64,000 bases of DNA, taken from Arthrobacter sp. Leaf337. GTDB lineage: Bacteria; Actinomycetota; Actinomycetes; Actinomycetales; Micrococcaceae. How positions within the stretch are numbered: position 1 is the stretch's first letter; the number at the start of each line of letters is the position of its first letter. A program made the translations under genes and the position numbers. Of the stretch, positions 41,331-50,636 are shown one piece after another. The stretch spans positions 375,981 through 439,980 of the forward strand of contig NZ_LMPC01000012.1 in assembly GCF_001423745.1 (NCBI RefSeq), written 5' to 3'. Below the pieces are notes generated by a model. It made no database searches. It saw only the letters and a program-made list of their open reading frames with translations, and had not been told where the DNA came from.

Positions 41331-41336
41331 TAGCTT
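41331..41336 (+). promoter_or_regulatory. -10 hexamer of a leaderless promoter (ABC exporter)
   Basis: TAGCTT ends 7 nt before ATG 41344. No Shine-Dalgarno sequence precedes the start. Confidence 0.55.
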
Positions 41337-41343
41337 ATTGACT

Positions 41344-42252
41344 ATGAGCAACGTGGTGGAAATGACCGGCGTCGTCAAGCGTTTCGGAACCGTAACTGCC
41401 CTCGACGGCCTCGACTTCCAGGTCGCGGCCGGCGAGGTGCATGGCTTCCTGGGTCCCAACGGGGCCGGGAAGTCCACCACGTTGCGGCTGCTGCTGGGGA
41501 TGCTGCGGGCTACCTCGGGCTCGGCCAGGGTGCTGGGCCTTGACCCCTGGCACGACGTTGCCACGCTGCACCGCCGGCTGGCGTATGTACCCGGGGACGT
41601 GGCCCTATGGCCCAACCTGACGGGCGGTGAGGTGATCGACCTGCTGGGGCGGCTCCAGGGCGGCCAGGACCGCGCCCGGCGTGACCGGCTGCTGCAGACC
41701 TTCGACCTTGACCCCACCAAGAAGTCGCGCACCTATTCGAAGGGAAACCGGCAGAAGGTCGCCCTGGTGGCCGCCCTGGCCACCGACGCCGAACTGTTCC
41801 TCCTGGACGAGCCCACCAGCGGGCTGGACCCTTTGATGGAGGACGCGTTCCGCGGATGCGTCCGCGAGCTCCGCGATCAGGGCCGCACCATCCTGTTGAG
41901 CAGCCACATCCTGAGCGAGGCCGAGGCGCTCTCGGACCGTGTAAGCATCATCCGGGCCGGCCGGGTGGTGGAGTCCGGACCGCTTGCGCAGCTGCGGCAC
42001 CTCACCCGGACGTCGGTCACGGCCGACGTCGCACGCATGCCCCCGGGCCTGGACCTCCTGCCCGGCGTCCACGACGTTGTGGTGACGAACCACCGGGTCA
42101 GCGCCCAGGTGGACCCGGCGGGGCTGGCCCCGTTCCTGCAGGCCCTCACAGCCGCCGGGCTGCACGCACTGACCAGCCAGCCGCCCACGCTGGAGGATCT
42201 TTTCCTGCGCCACTACGGCCCGGCCGGGTCGCTCGAAGCGGCACGGCGATGA
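41344..42252 (+). CDS. ABC exporter ATP-binding subunit
   Basis: 302 residues. Walker A is GPNGAGKST (about residue 37), the signature region is [16 protein letters not shown] in place of LSGGQ, Walker B is [14 protein letters not shown], and the switch His is in [13 protein letters not shown]. The C-terminal DRA1-like extension ([10 protein letters not shown]) is typical of drug and antibiotic exporters. It forms a complex with the downstream permease, whose start overlaps its stop by 4 bp. Substrates in this group include polyketide or peptide antibiotics; the one here is unknown. Confidence 0.92.
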   Translation: MSNVVEMTGVVKRFGTVTALDGLDFQVAAGEVHGFLGPNGAGKSTTLRLLLGMLRATSGSARVLGLDPWHDVATLHRRLAYVPGDVALWPNLTGGEVIDLLGRLQGGQDRARRDRLLQTFDLDPTKKSRTYSKGNRQKVALVAALATDAELFLLDEPTSGLDPLMEDAFRGCVRELRDQGRTILLSSHILSEAEALSDRVSIIRAGRVVESGPLAQLRHLTRTSVTADVARMPPGLDLLPGVHDVVVTNHRVSAQVDPAGLAPFLQALTAAGLHALTSQPPTLEDLFLRHYGPAGSLEAARR

Positions 42253-43841
42253 CCGGGACGCTGGCCGGCACCGGCGTCCTGGTCCGGCTCGCGCTCCGGC
42301 GGGACCGCTGGCTGCTGCCGCTCTGGATTCTGGGCTTTGCGCTGATCGCTTACTCGACGGCGGCGGCCGGCGCCGAGCTGTACCCGGATGAGCCCAGCCG
42401 GGTGGCGGCCGCCACGGCACTGAACGCCACGGCGTCCATGGTGGCGCTCTTTGGGCGGATCTACGATCCGGCTTCGCTCGGCGCCCTTTCGCTCATCAAA
42501 TACACCGCCTTCATGACCGCCATCCTCGCGGTGTTGATGGTCATCCTCACCATCCGTCACACCCGCGGAGACGAGGAAAGCGGGCGGCTGGAGCTCCTGG
42601 GCGGCGGACGGCTGGGCCGTGATGCGCCCCTGGTGTCCGCCCTTGCCATCAGCTTCTCCACGAGCATCCTGACCGGGCTGCTGTCGGCTGCCGCGCTTTC
42701 CCTCGGCGGGTTGCCGGGCCCCGGATCACTCGCCTTCGGGCTGGGCTGGGCTGCCACGGGGATGGCGTACAGCGCCGTGGCAGCCCTGGCTGCCCAGCTG
42801 ACGGTCAGCGCCCGGGCCGCGACCGGGCTCAGCATCGGCGTCATTGCCGTCACCTACGGCATGCGCGCGGTGGGCGACCTCGCCGAGCCGGGACCCTCGG
42901 TGTGGTCCTGGCTTTCGCCGATCGGCTGGAACCAGCAGGTGCGGGCCTATGCCGGTGACCACTGGTGGGTGCTGTCGTTGCCCCTGGCGCTCTGCGCCGT
43001 CCTTGTTCCCGTGGCGTTCTTCCTGCGGGCGCAGCGCGACCTCGGCGCCGGCCTCCGTGATGAGCGGCCCGGCCCCGCGCGCGGAAACCTCTCCGGCGTG
43101 CTGGGCCTCGCCGTCCGGCTGCAGTACCGGGTCATGCTGGCGTGGTGTGTGGCGTTTGTCCTCTTCGGAGTGGTGATCGGCTCCCTCGTCGGCAATGTGG
43201 CCGACTTCCTGAGCTCGCCCGGCGCCCAGGACCTGATGCGTGCACTGGGAGGACCGCGCGCCCTGACCGACGCGTTCCTCGCCGCCGAGATCAGCATCAT
43301 GGGAGTCATCGCGGCCGCCTACGGAATTTCCGCCGCCAACCATCTGCGGAGCGAGGAAACGGCCGGGCACACCGAAGCCCTGCTGGGCACTGCCACCACC
43401 CGGATCCGCTGGGCCAGCAGCCACTACGCGGTGGCACTGTCCGGCGTCGCGCTGCTGCAGCTCCTGACCGGCCTTTCGATCGGCATCGGTGCCGCGTCCG
43501 TCGTCAACGATGCAGAACTAGTGTCCCGGTCCACGGTGGCCGCCTTGGCCCAGATTCCGGCTGCCTGGGTGCTGACCAGCGCCGCACTGGCTGTGTTCGG
43601 TTGGATGCCGCGGCTGACCGGGGCCGTCTGGGTGCTCCTGCTCGGACTCATCGCCCTCGGTGAATTCGGGGTGCTCTGGAACGCTCCGGAATGGCTGATG
43701 GATCTTTCGCCGTTCCGGCACACCCCGCTGCTTCCGGTGGACGCGGAAGGAATTCCGGCGCTGGCGGCCCTCACTATTGCCGCCGCGCTGCTCGGCGCGC
43801 TGGGCTACGCCGGCTGGCGCCGCCGGGACCTTGCGGCCTGA
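42249..43841 (+). CDS. ABC exporter permease subunit (polyketide-antibiotic type)
   Basis: 530 residues with twelve predicted helices in two similar halves, as in the TnrB2/tetronasin-type exporters. It begins [32 protein letters not shown], with [28 protein letters not shown] in the first half and [30 protein letters not shown] in the equivalent position of the second, showing an internal duplication. The export pump would use the ATPase encoded just upstream. The convergent GDPD gene ends 15 bp after its stop. Confidence 0.88.
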   Translation: MTGTLAGTGVLVRLALRRDRWLLPLWILGFALIAYSTAAAGAELYPDEPSRVAAATALNATASMVALFGRIYDPASLGALSLIKYTAFMTAILAVLMVILTIRHTRGDEESGRLELLGGGRLGRDAPLVSALAISFSTSILTGLLSAAALSLGGLPGPGSLAFGLGWAATGMAYSAVAALAAQLTVSARAATGLSIGVIAVTYGMRAVGDLAEPGPSVWSWLSPIGWNQQVRAYAGDHWWVLSLPLALCAVLVPVAFFLRAQRDLGAGLRDERPGPARGNLSGVLGLAVRLQYRVMLAWCVAFVLFGVVIGSLVGNVADFLSSPGAQDLMRALGGPRALTDAFLAAEISIMGVIAAAYGISAANHLRSEETAGHTEALLGTATTRIRWASSHYAVALSGVALLQLLTGLSIGIGAASVVNDAELVSRSTVAALAQIPAAWVLTSAALAVFGWMPRLTGAVWVLLLGLIALGEFGVLWNAPEWLMDLSPFRHTPLLPVDAEGIPALAALTIAAALLGALGYAGWRRRDLAA

Positions 43842-43855
43842 ATCCGGGCGGCTGT

Positions 43856-44755
43856 TCAGCTGACGGGATGACTGCTTTCGCCGAGCTGGGCCAGCACCTC
43901 CGCTGGCCGGTTGGTGGTGATTTCGTGGATTCCCAGGTCCTGGCACAGCGCCACGTCCTCGTCCGAGTCCACGGTCCACACCCTGAACCTGCGGCCGGAA
44001 TCCATCCAGCGCTTCACCGCGCGGGCGTGCTGGCGCACGTAGTCAATGCCCGGTCCCGCCAGGCGCACTTCGCAGTCGTTCAGGATCCGTTCGCCTTCCA
44101 CCTGGGCGGCCCGCATGACGTTCGCCACGGCCCCGCCCGTGATGGCTCCCAGCCCCAGTTCTTCACGGACTTCGTCCACTTTGATGTCGTCCACCAACTG
44201 GCAGATGAACTCGGCCGGAACAGTCTTGAGCAGGTGCTTGATAGCGTCCGGGCTGAAGCTCATGAAGGACACGGAAATGTTGTCCACCCGTGAAGTGCGG
44301 GGATCCCAGCCTTCCGATTCCAGCACCTCCAGCACCCTGTCCTCCAGCGCCAGCAGGTACGGGCTGGGATGCTTGAGCTCAATGGCGAGCCCGATTTCCC
44401 GGCCGGCCGCCCGGAGGATGTCCATCAGTTCCGGCAGCGTCAGCAGCTGGTCGAACTTTCCGCCGTATTCGAGGGGAGTCCGGGCGCCCTTCCATGAGGA
44501 AAAATCGAGCAGCCGCAGTTCATCGAGGGTCCGGTCAGCCACGGGGCCGGTGCCGTCCGAGGTGCGGTCCAGGTTCGCGTCGTGCAGCAGGACGACGTGC
44601 TGGTCCCGGCTGAGGTGGACGTCGCATTCCACGCCGTCGGCGCCGTCCGCAATGGCCTGGAGATAAGCGGCCCGGGTGTGCTCGGCGAAGGCGGCGCTGG
44701 ATCCCCGGTGGGCGTAGACCAGCGGCCGGGTGAGGGCGGACTCGTCGGTAGTCAT
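43856..44755 (-). CDS. Glycerophosphodiester phosphodiesterase
   Basis: 299 residues, a GDPD TIM barrel that cleaves glycerophosphodiesters into glycerol 3-phosphate and an alcohol. Catalytic motifs are AHRGSSAAFAEHTRAAY (His), DGVECDVHLSRDQHVVLLHD (Glu, Asp and second His), and IELKHPSP (Glu, Lys). The usual ENT after HRG is replaced by EHT. No signal peptide is seen, so it is probably cytosolic. A leaderless-type -10 box lies 6 nt upstream of ATG 44755, in a short divergent region shared with the DUF445 gene. Confidence 0.92.
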   Translation of the reverse strand: MTTDESALTRPLVYAHRGSSAAFAEHTRAAYLQAIADGADGVECDVHLSRDQHVVLLHDANLDRTSDGTGPVADRTLDELRLLDFSSWKGARTPLEYGGKFDQLLTLPELMDILRAAGREIGLAIELKHPSPYLLALEDRVLEVLESEGWDPRTSRVDNISVSFMSFSPDAIKHLLKTVPAEFICQLVDDIKVDEVREELGLGAITGGAVANVMRAAQVEGERILNDCEVRLAGPGIDYVRQHARAVKRWMDSGRRFRVWTVDSDEDVALCQDLGIHEITTNRPAEVLAQLGESSHPVS

Positions 44756-44761
44756 GGTGAC

Positions 44762-44767
44762 ACGTTA
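44762..44767 (-). promoter_or_regulatory. -10 hexamer of a leaderless promoter (GDPD gene)
   Basis: TAACGT (minus strand) ends 6 nt before ATG 44755. Confidence 0.55.
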
Positions 44768-44793
44768 GCGGACGCCCGCGGCGGATGCGGGGC

Positions 44794-44799
44794 TAGGCT
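44794..44799 (+). promoter_or_regulatory. -10 hexamer of a leaderless promoter (DUF445 gene)
   Basis: TAGGCT ends 6 nt before ATG 44806. With the opposite box at 44762-44767, two divergent leaderless promoters fit within 50 bp. Confidence 0.55.
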
Positions 44800-44805
44800 G
44801 GGCAC

Positions 44806-46149
44806 ATGCAGGTGAACAGTGAACAAACCACCCGTCCCGCTGCAACCCGACCCCCGGATGCCGGCGCACCCGGTGCCGGTTCCGGTGGCGCCGTCGAACG
44901 GGGCCTGGGCGGTGACGCCGAAAAGGCGGCCGCCCTGCGCAAGATGAAGCTGCTGGCCCTGAGCCTGCTGATTGTCATGGCGGTGATTTTCGTCTTTGCC
45001 TTCGCCCTGCAGAAACAGTACCCGTGGCTGGAATACGTTCGCGCCGCCGCCGAGGGCGGCATGGTGGGCGCGCTTGCGGACTGGTTCGCGGTGACCGCCC
45101 TGTTCAAGTACCCCATGGGGATCAAGATCCCGCACACGGCCATCATTCCGCGCCGCAAGGACCAGATCGGCGCCTCGCTGGGTGAATTCGTTGAGACCAA
45201 CTTCCTCTCCGAACAAGTGGTCCAGGAAAAGCTGGCTTCGGTGGACATCGCACGGAAGGCCGGTGCGTGGCTGTCCGGTCCCGGCGGTGCCGAGCGCGTG
45301 GCAAAGGAGGGTGCCGCCGTCATTCGCGGCGCCTTCAAGGTCTTGAACGACGACGACGTCCAGGCCGTGATCGAATCCATGGTCCGCAAGCACCTGCTCA
45401 CTCCGCCGTGGGGGCCGCCGGTGGGCAGGCTCGCCGAGCGGATCTTCGCCGACGGGCACCATCACACCCTGGTGGACCTGCTGGTGGACCGGACCGTGGA
45501 CTGGGTCAGGGACAACCACGAGACGGTCAGCAGGCTGGTTTCGGACCGGTCCCCGCAGTGGGTCCCGCAGTTCGTGGACGGCCTCGTGGGAGACAAGGTG
45601 TACGTGGAGATCCTGAAGTTCACCAAGGCCGTGCAGGCGGATCCGCAGCACCAGGTCCGGCAGTCCATCGACACCTACCTCACCTCGCTCGCGCAGGACC
45701 TGCAGCATGACCCGGTGATGATCGCCCGGGCTGAAGGCATCAAGGCTCAGGTGCTGGGCGACCCCGAGGTCCGCGAACTGGCATCCCGCACCTGGGGCAC
45801 CATCAAGGCGGCGCTGCTCGGCGCCGTCGACGATCCCCACAGCGAACTGACCGTCAAGTTCAAGGCGGCCGTGCACGACTTCGGCACCCGGCTGGTCGTG
45901 GACCCCGAACTGGCGGGCAAGGTCAACGCGTGGATCGGGGACGCCGCGGGCTACCTCGTGAAGACGTACCGCTCCGACATCGCCGGCGTGATCACGGAAA
46001 CCGTGGCGCGCTGGGATGCCGAGGAGACCTCACGGAAGATCGAGCTGCAGGTGGGCAAGGACCTGCAGTTCATCCGGATCAACGGCACCGTGGTGGGCGC
46101 CCTGGCTGGCCTGGCCATCTTCACGCTGGCGCACCTGGCCTTCGGCTGA
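44806..46149 (+). CDS. DUF445 membrane protein
   Basis: 447 residues. A 45-residue polar N-terminus is followed by a helix (LLALSLLIVMAVIFVFAFAL) and the conserved DUF445 opening AAAEGGMVGALADWFAVTALFKYPMGIKIPHTAIIPRRKDQIG. The long middle part is helical, and a final hydrophobic segment (VGALAGLAIFTLAHLAFG) forms a C-terminal hairpin anchor. The family, related to YheB/YjiN, has no agreed function. A REP-like palindrome lies between its end and the convergent narK. Confidence 0.88.
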   Translation: MQVNSEQTTRPAATRPPDAGAPGAGSGGAVERGLGGDAEKAAALRKMKLLALSLLIVMAVIFVFAFALQKQYPWLEYVRAAAEGGMVGALADWFAVTALFKYPMGIKIPHTAIIPRRKDQIGASLGEFVETNFLSEQVVQEKLASVDIARKAGAWLSGPGGAERVAKEGAAVIRGAFKVLNDDDVQAVIESMVRKHLLTPPWGPPVGRLAERIFADGHHHTLVDLLVDRTVDWVRDNHETVSRLVSDRSPQWVPQFVDGLVGDKVYVEILKFTKAVQADPQHQVRQSIDTYLTSLAQDLQHDPVMIARAEGIKAQVLGDPEVRELASRTWGTIKAALLGAVDDPHSELTVKFKAAVHDFGTRLVVDPELAGKVNAWIGDAAGYLVKTYRSDIAGVITETVARWDAEETSRKIELQVGKDLQFIRINGTVVGALAGLAIFTLAHLAFG

Positions 46150-46167
46150 CCGCGCCCTGACCGCCCA

Positions 46168-46223
46168 AGCGCGAACGGACACTTGAGCACCCTTCCGAAG
46201 GGCCGCAAGTGTCCGTTCGCGCT
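46168..46223. terminator. REP-like nested palindrome, copy A (convergent terminator)
   Basis: AGCGCGAACGGACACTTG (46168-46185) and its exact reverse complement (46206-46223) enclose a second palindrome CCCTTC-C-GAAGGG. It sits between the ends of the DUF445 and narK genes, suitable as a two-way terminator. The outer arms recur at 54415-54481 and partly at 4828-4844. Confidence 0.85.
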
Positions 46224-46238
46224 CCAGTGGAAGCGAAG

Positions 46239-47462
46239 CTACGCAGGGAGCGCCTTTGTCCTGGTCCGGCCCCTGATGCCGAAGACGGTGAACACGAGTG
46301 CCACCAGCGCGGTGACCACCAGCAGGAGCAGGCCGATCGAATAGCTATGCGTCGCGGCGTCGTACGTTGCCCCCATCACGAGCGGCGGAAAGTAGCCGCC
46401 GAGGCCGCCCGCCGCGCTGACCACTCCGCTGATGCTGCCCACTTTCCCGTGCGGCGCCAGCACGCTCACCCAGGCGAACACCCCGCCGGCACCGAGGCCA
46501 AGGGCCGCCGCCATGGCGACGAACGTCAGGCCGGCCGGGACCTCACCGTCGGGCTGCAGGTTCACCACCCACGCGAGGACGGCGACGGCGGTCAGCGAGA
46601 CGATCACCACCGGTTTGGGCCCGAGCTTGTCCGCGAGCACGCCTCCCACCGGCCGTGCCAGCACGGCCGCGAGGGCGAACCCTGCCGTGCGGGCACCGGC
46701 GCCGCTGGGATCGAAGCTGTACACGTCGCGGAGGTAGGTGGGCAGATAAGTGGCGAAGGAGACGAAGCCGCCGAAAACGACGGCGTAGAGGAAGCACATC
46801 TTCCAGGTGACCGGTGTTTTGGCGGCGTCCAGGAGTTTAGGAAGCATGGGGGCGTTGCTGCGGGTCCAGCCCGGGGATTCCTTCATCAGGAACCAGACCA
46901 GGGCCGCCATGACGGCAAGGACCCCTGCGATCAGCAGGTGCGTCGGGAAGTATCCGATGGCGGCCACGAGCCGGGGGTTCAGGAAGGCCGCCAGCGCCGT
47001 ACCGCCCATGCCGGCGCCAAAGACGCCCGTGGCGAAGCCCCGCCGGGACGGTTCGTACCATCCGCTGACAAAGGGGATTCCGACGGCGAACACGGTTCCG
47101 GCGACACCGAGCAGCAGGCCCGCGCCCAGCACCAGCGCGAACGAGCGCAAGGTTCCGCCGACGGCCACCAGCAGGATCGGCACGATGGCGGCAAGCAGCA
47201 CGAAGGTGAACATCGCCCGGCCGCCGTACCTGTCCGTCAGGGTTCCGACGACGATCCGCCCCAGTGAGCCGACGAACACCGGCATGGCCACCAGGACCCC
47301 GGTGGTGGCCGGGTTGAGCTGCAGGTTCTGGGTGTAATAAGCGCCGAGGGTGGCCACGGAGTTCCACGCCCAGAAGCCTGCCACGGACGCCGCGGTTGCC
47401 AGGACCAGGTTCCGGGTCCGGCCCGTGGAGTCGGACGTTGTCGGAGGCACGGATCCGGCCAT
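46239..47462 (-). CDS. narK: Nitrate/nitrite transporter (NarK, MFS)
   Basis: 407 residues, twelve helices. The sequence contains GFWAWNSVATLGAYYTQNLQL at the first helix, GTLTDRYGGRAMF in the loop between helices 2 and 3, and the two Gly-rich nitrate-signature-like segments GAGMGGTALAAFLNPRL and ISGVVSAAGGLGGYFPPLVMG. NarK brings in nitrate and exports nitrite for the respiratory nitrate reductase. Its ATG overlaps the narI stop by one base (TGATG), placing it as the last gene of the narGHJI-narK operon. Confidence 0.9.
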   Translation of the reverse strand: MAGSVPPTTSDSTGRTRNLVLATAASVAGFWAWNSVATLGAYYTQNLQLNPATTGVLVAMPVFVGSLGRIVVGTLTDRYGGRAMFTFVLLAAIVPILLVAVGGTLRSFALVLGAGLLLGVAGTVFAVGIPFVSGWYEPSRRGFATGVFGAGMGGTALAAFLNPRLVAAIGYFPTHLLIAGVLAVMAALVWFLMKESPGWTRSNAPMLPKLLDAAKTPVTWKMCFLYAVVFGGFVSFATYLPTYLRDVYSFDPSGAGARTAGFALAAVLARPVGGVLADKLGPKPVVIVSLTAVAVLAWVVNLQPDGEVPAGLTFVAMAAALGLGAGGVFAWVSVLAPHGKVGSISGVVSAAGGLGGYFPPLVMGATYDAATHSYSIGLLLLVVTALVALVFTVFGIRGRTRTKALPA

Positions 47463-48289
47463 CAGCGGTTCCTCGTGTCCCGGTCGCGGGTACCGACGGC
47501 GGACCAGCCGCGTCGGGCTGCCGTACCAGTGGTCCCTGAGGTGGCTGCGCCCGTGGATTGACGGTCCCGGTCCCGCGAGCGGTAGACGATGTACGGGCGG
47601 AAGAGGTAGTGCAGCGGCGCTGTGAAGGCGTGGACCAGCCGGGTGAACGGCCAGATAACGAACAGGGCCATGCCCACCAGGGTGTGCAGGTGGAAGGAGA
47701 ACGGCGCCCCAGCCATGGCCGCGATGTCCGGCTGGAAAATGAACAGCGAGCGGAACCAGGGCGCCACGGTCTCCCGGTAATTGTGCCCGTGCTCGCCCTC
47801 GAAAACGCTGGCAAGGGTGGTCCAGAGGCCGAACACAATGGCGGCGGTGAGGACCACGTACATGGTCTTGTCGTTCGTGGTGGTGGCCATGAACACCGGC
47901 CCTGTGGTGCGGCGGCGGTAGATCAGCAGGAGGATCCCGCCGAGCGTCCCCACCCCCGCAATCCCGCCCACGAACAAGGCGTTGAAATGGTAAAAGTCCT
48001 GGCTCATGCCCACCGCGCGGGTCCACGCCATCGGAATCACCAGGCCGAAGAAGTGCCCGGCAATCACCGCCAGCAGGCCGAAATGGAACAGCGGAGAAGC
48101 AATGCGGAGCAGTTTCGATTCGTACAACTGGGAGGACCTGGTGGTCCAGCCGAACTGGTCGTACTTATAGCGCCACACCAGGCCGCCCACCAGCACCACC
48201 ACCATCACGTACGGCAGGACGCCCCAGAGCACAATATCCATCGTGGAGATTTCGACGACGGATCCGGGCTCGGCTTCGGATGCAAGCAT
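47462..48289 (-). CDS. narI: Respiratory nitrate reductase gamma subunit
   Basis: 275 residues. NarI is the membrane cytochrome b that takes electrons from quinol. Five helices are visible, with the haem-ligand His residues in LFHFGLLAVIAGHFFGLVIP and in FHLHTLVGMALFVIWPFTRLVHAF. It starts 2 nt after the narJ stop. The C-terminal tail beyond the last helix is about 45 residues long and rich in Arg, Ser and Thr, longer than in enteric NarI. Confidence 0.93.
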   Translation of the reverse strand: MLASEAEPGSVVEISTMDIVLWGVLPYVMVVVLVGGLVWRYKYDQFGWTTRSSQLYESKLLRIASPLFHFGLLAVIAGHFFGLVIPMAWTRAVGMSQDFYHFNALFVGGIAGVGTLGGILLLIYRRRTTGPVFMATTTNDKTMYVVLTAAIVFGLWTTLASVFEGEHGHNYRETVAPWFRSLFIFQPDIAAMAGAPFSFHLHTLVGMALFVIWPFTRLVHAFTAPLHYLFRPYIVYRSRDRDRQSTGAATSGTTGTAARRGWSAVGTRDRDTRNR

Positions 48290-48291
48290 GG

Positions 48292-48912
48292 TCAGGCCCC
48301 CTTCACGGGCAGCAGCCGCGGATCGTAGGGGTCAAGGCCCACGGCTTCGGTGGGCGGCCCGTAGCCGGCCATCCGCATCACGGCCTGCTCATCCGCGGGC
48401 GACTTCCCGGGCAGGGTGGCACAGACGGCCTGCAGGATCCGGGCGTGCGGCAACTCGTCCCGCAGCAGCCCGAACCGGAGCATCTCCAGGCTCGCCCGGA
48501 AGCTAGTGAGCAATTCCCGCCCGGCCGCCAGGTCCACCACCGCGGCGTATTCCAGGACCATCGGCAGGTAGTCCGGCAGTTCGCCGTGGGTGTCCACCAG
48601 GATGTCGCTTTGCCGGTACGTCTTCTTGAAGTTGCCCAGCACTTCGCCGCGGCGCCGGGTGTCCCCGTCCGTCCAGTAGCTCAGGTGCAGTGCATGGCGC
48701 TTGCCAAGGTCGAATTCGCGGACGTAGTGGGCCTGCACCTCCATGGGCGGCGTGGATTCCAGCAAGTCCAGCACCTCGGCGAAGTCCGCGACGGCGCCGG
48801 GGAACTCGGCCAGCGCGGCCCGCATGAGCGGCACCCTCCCGATCAGTTCCTCGTCCGGGTAGGAAAGGCACCAGGCGGCCGCGAGGTAGACCACCTGCTG
48901 GCGCCGGCTCAC
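48292..48912 (-). CDS. narJ: Nitrate reductase molybdenum cofactor assembly chaperone
   Basis: 206 residues, all-helical, cytosolic. NarJ binds apo-NarG and allows insertion of the molybdenum cofactor before membrane attachment. Conserved parts are YLAAAWCLSYPDEELIGRVPLMRAAL, HYVREFDLGKRHALHLSYWTDGDTRRRGEVLGNFKKTYR and ELPDYLPMVLEYAA. Its ATG overlaps the narH stop by 4 bp. Confidence 0.93.
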   Translation of the reverse strand: MSRRQQVVYLAAAWCLSYPDEELIGRVPLMRAALAEFPGAVADFAEVLDLLESTPPMEVQAHYVREFDLGKRHALHLSYWTDGDTRRRGEVLGNFKKTYRQSDILVDTHGELPDYLPMVLEYAAVVDLAAGRELLTSFRASLEMLRFGLLRDELPHARILQAVCATLPGKSPADEQAVMRMAGYGPPTEAVGLDPYDPRLLPVKGA

Positions 48913-50636
48913 GGCTGCTCCCCCGCCGGGGTGCCGGACCCAGGGCTGGCTCCAGCCTCCGTATGCTGCTTGTCCGGGAAAAGCGCCTTTTCCGGGAAGA
49001 GCCCGGAGGGAGCCCCGGTGCCGTCCCAGTTGAGCAGGTTCACCCGGCCGCGCAGGCTGGTACCACCGGGCGGCTCGTCGGAGGTCTGCCGGTCGCGGAG
49101 GGCGTTGAAGGTTTCCACCGCCACGGGGACCGGCCGGCCGCTGGCCTCGCCGAAGTGGGCGGTATCCTGCATGCCCGGGCCGCCCTCGAAGTCCAGCGAG
49201 CAGCCCATCTCCTCCAGGTCATGGGCCTGTTCCACGTGGGCCTTGGGGATGACGTAGCGCTCGTCGTACTTCGCGATCGCCATCAGCCGGTACATCTCGT
49301 ACATGGTCTGGCCGTCCATGCCCACCGCTTCGGGGATGGAGTCGTCGGGGTCGTTGCCCAGGCTGATGCCGCGCATGTAGGAGCGCATGGCAGCGAGCTT
49401 CTTCAGCACCGCGGTGACGCGGTCCGCGTCCCCGGCGGTGAAGAGTTCCGCGAGGTATTCCACCGGGATGCGCAGCGCCTCAATGGCGCCGAAGAGGTTG
49501 CCGTGATCCTCGCCGTCGTGCCCCTGGTCCCGCAGCAGATCCACCACGGGCGAGAGCGGCGGGACGTACCAGACCATCGGCATGGTGCGGTATTCCGGAT
49601 GCAGCGGCAGGGCCACCTTGTAGACCTTGGCGAGCGCGTACACCGGCGAGCGCCGGGCGGCGTCGATCCAGTCCTCGGGGATGTTCTGGGCCCGGGCTGC
49701 GGCCTGGACGGCGGGGTCGTTCGGGTCCAGCAGCACGTCCATCTGGGCATCGTAGAGTTCCTGCGGGTCGGTGACCGCGGCCGCCGCGGTGACGGCGTCG
49801 GCGTCGTACAGGAACAACCCCAGGTACCGCAGCCTGCCCACGCATGTCTCGGAACAGACGGTGGGCAGACCCACCTCCACCCGCGGATAACAGAAGGTGC
49901 ACTTCTCCGCCTTGCCCGTCTTGTGGTTGAAGTAGATCTTCTTGTACGGGCAGCCGGTGACGCACTGCCGCCAGCCGCGGCACTTGTCCTGGTCCACCAG
50001 CACAATCCCGTCCTCCACCCGCTTGTAGATCGCGCCGGAGGGGCAGGACGCCATGCAGGACGGGTTCAGGCAGTGCTCGCAGATCCGCGGCAGGTAGAAC
50101 ATGAACGTCTGCTCGTAGGCGAACTTGATCTTGTCCTCGGACTCGCGGCGGACCTTTTCGACGATGGGGTCCAGGTGGCCGTTCTCGGTGGAACCACCCA
50201 GGTCGTCGTCCCAGTTCGCGGACCAGGTGATCTTGGTGTCCTTGCCGGTGATCAGGGACTTGGGCCGGGCCACGGGGAAGTCGTCGCCCAGCGGCGCGTC
50301 CACGAGGGTCTTGTAGTCGTAGGTCCACGGTTCGTAGTAGTCCTTGAGCTCGGGCTGGACGGGGCTGGCGAAGATCCCCAGGAGCTTCTTCACCCGGCCG
50401 CCGGCCTTGAGCACCAGCTTGCCGCGCTTGTTCAGCACCCAGCCGCCGTGCCACCTTTCCTGGTCCTCGTAGCGGCGCGGATACCCCTGGCCGGGCCGGG
50501 TTTCCACGTTGTTGAACCAGACGTATTCGGTGCCCGCACGGTTGGTCCAGGCCTGCTTGCAGGTCACAGAACAGGTGTGGCAGCCGATGCATTTGTCCAG
50601 GTTCATGACCATGCCCATTTGAGCCATGACACGCAT
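48909..50636 (-). CDS. narH: Respiratory nitrate reductase beta subunit
   Basis: 575 residues. NarH carries three [4Fe-4S] and one [3Fe-4S] cluster from NarI to NarG. The Cys groups are C16, C19, C22 and C26 (CIGCHTCSVTCKQAW), CEHCLNPSCMASCPSG, CRGWRQCVTGCPYKK, where Trp replaces one Cys as expected for the 3Fe cluster, and CTFCYPRVE with CSETCVGR. The C-terminus extends some 60 residues past the usual end. The start ATG 50636 shares its A with the narG stop (TGATG). The reading frame continues upstream to 50930, but that part is within narG. Confidence 0.95.
   Translation of the reverse strand: MRVMAQMGMVMNLDKCIGCHTCSVTCKQAWTNRAGTEYVWFNNVETRPGQGYPRRYEDQERWHGGWVLNKRGKLVLKAGGRVKKLLGIFASPVQPELKDYYEPWTYDYKTLVDAPLGDDFPVARPKSLITGKDTKITWSANWDDDLGGSTENGHLDPIVEKVRRESEDKIKFAYEQTFMFYLPRICEHCLNPSCMASCPSGAIYKRVEDGIVLVDQDKCRGWRQCVTGCPYKKIYFNHKTGKAEKCTFCYPRVEVGLPTVCSETCVGRLRYLGLFLYDADAVTAAAAVTDPQELYDAQMDVLLDPNDPAVQAAARAQNIPEDWIDAARRSPVYALAKVYKVALPLHPEYRTMPMVWYVPPLSPVVDLLRDQGHDGEDHGNLFGAIEALRIPVEYLAELFTAGDADRVTAVLKKLAAMRSYMRGISLGNDPDDSIPEAVGMDGQTMYEMYRLMAIAKYDERYVIPKAHVEQAHDLEEMGCSLDFEGGPGMQDTAHFGEASGRPVPVAVETFNALRDRQTSDEPPGGTSLRGRVNLLNWDGTGAPSGLFPEKALFPDKQHTEAGASPGSGTPAGEQP

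Noticed and set aside
46239..48026. NarK-NarI fusion suggested by an open frame of 595 codons
   Set aside because: The upstream part is narI read in the wrong frame; narK has its own ATG at the narI stop (TGATG).
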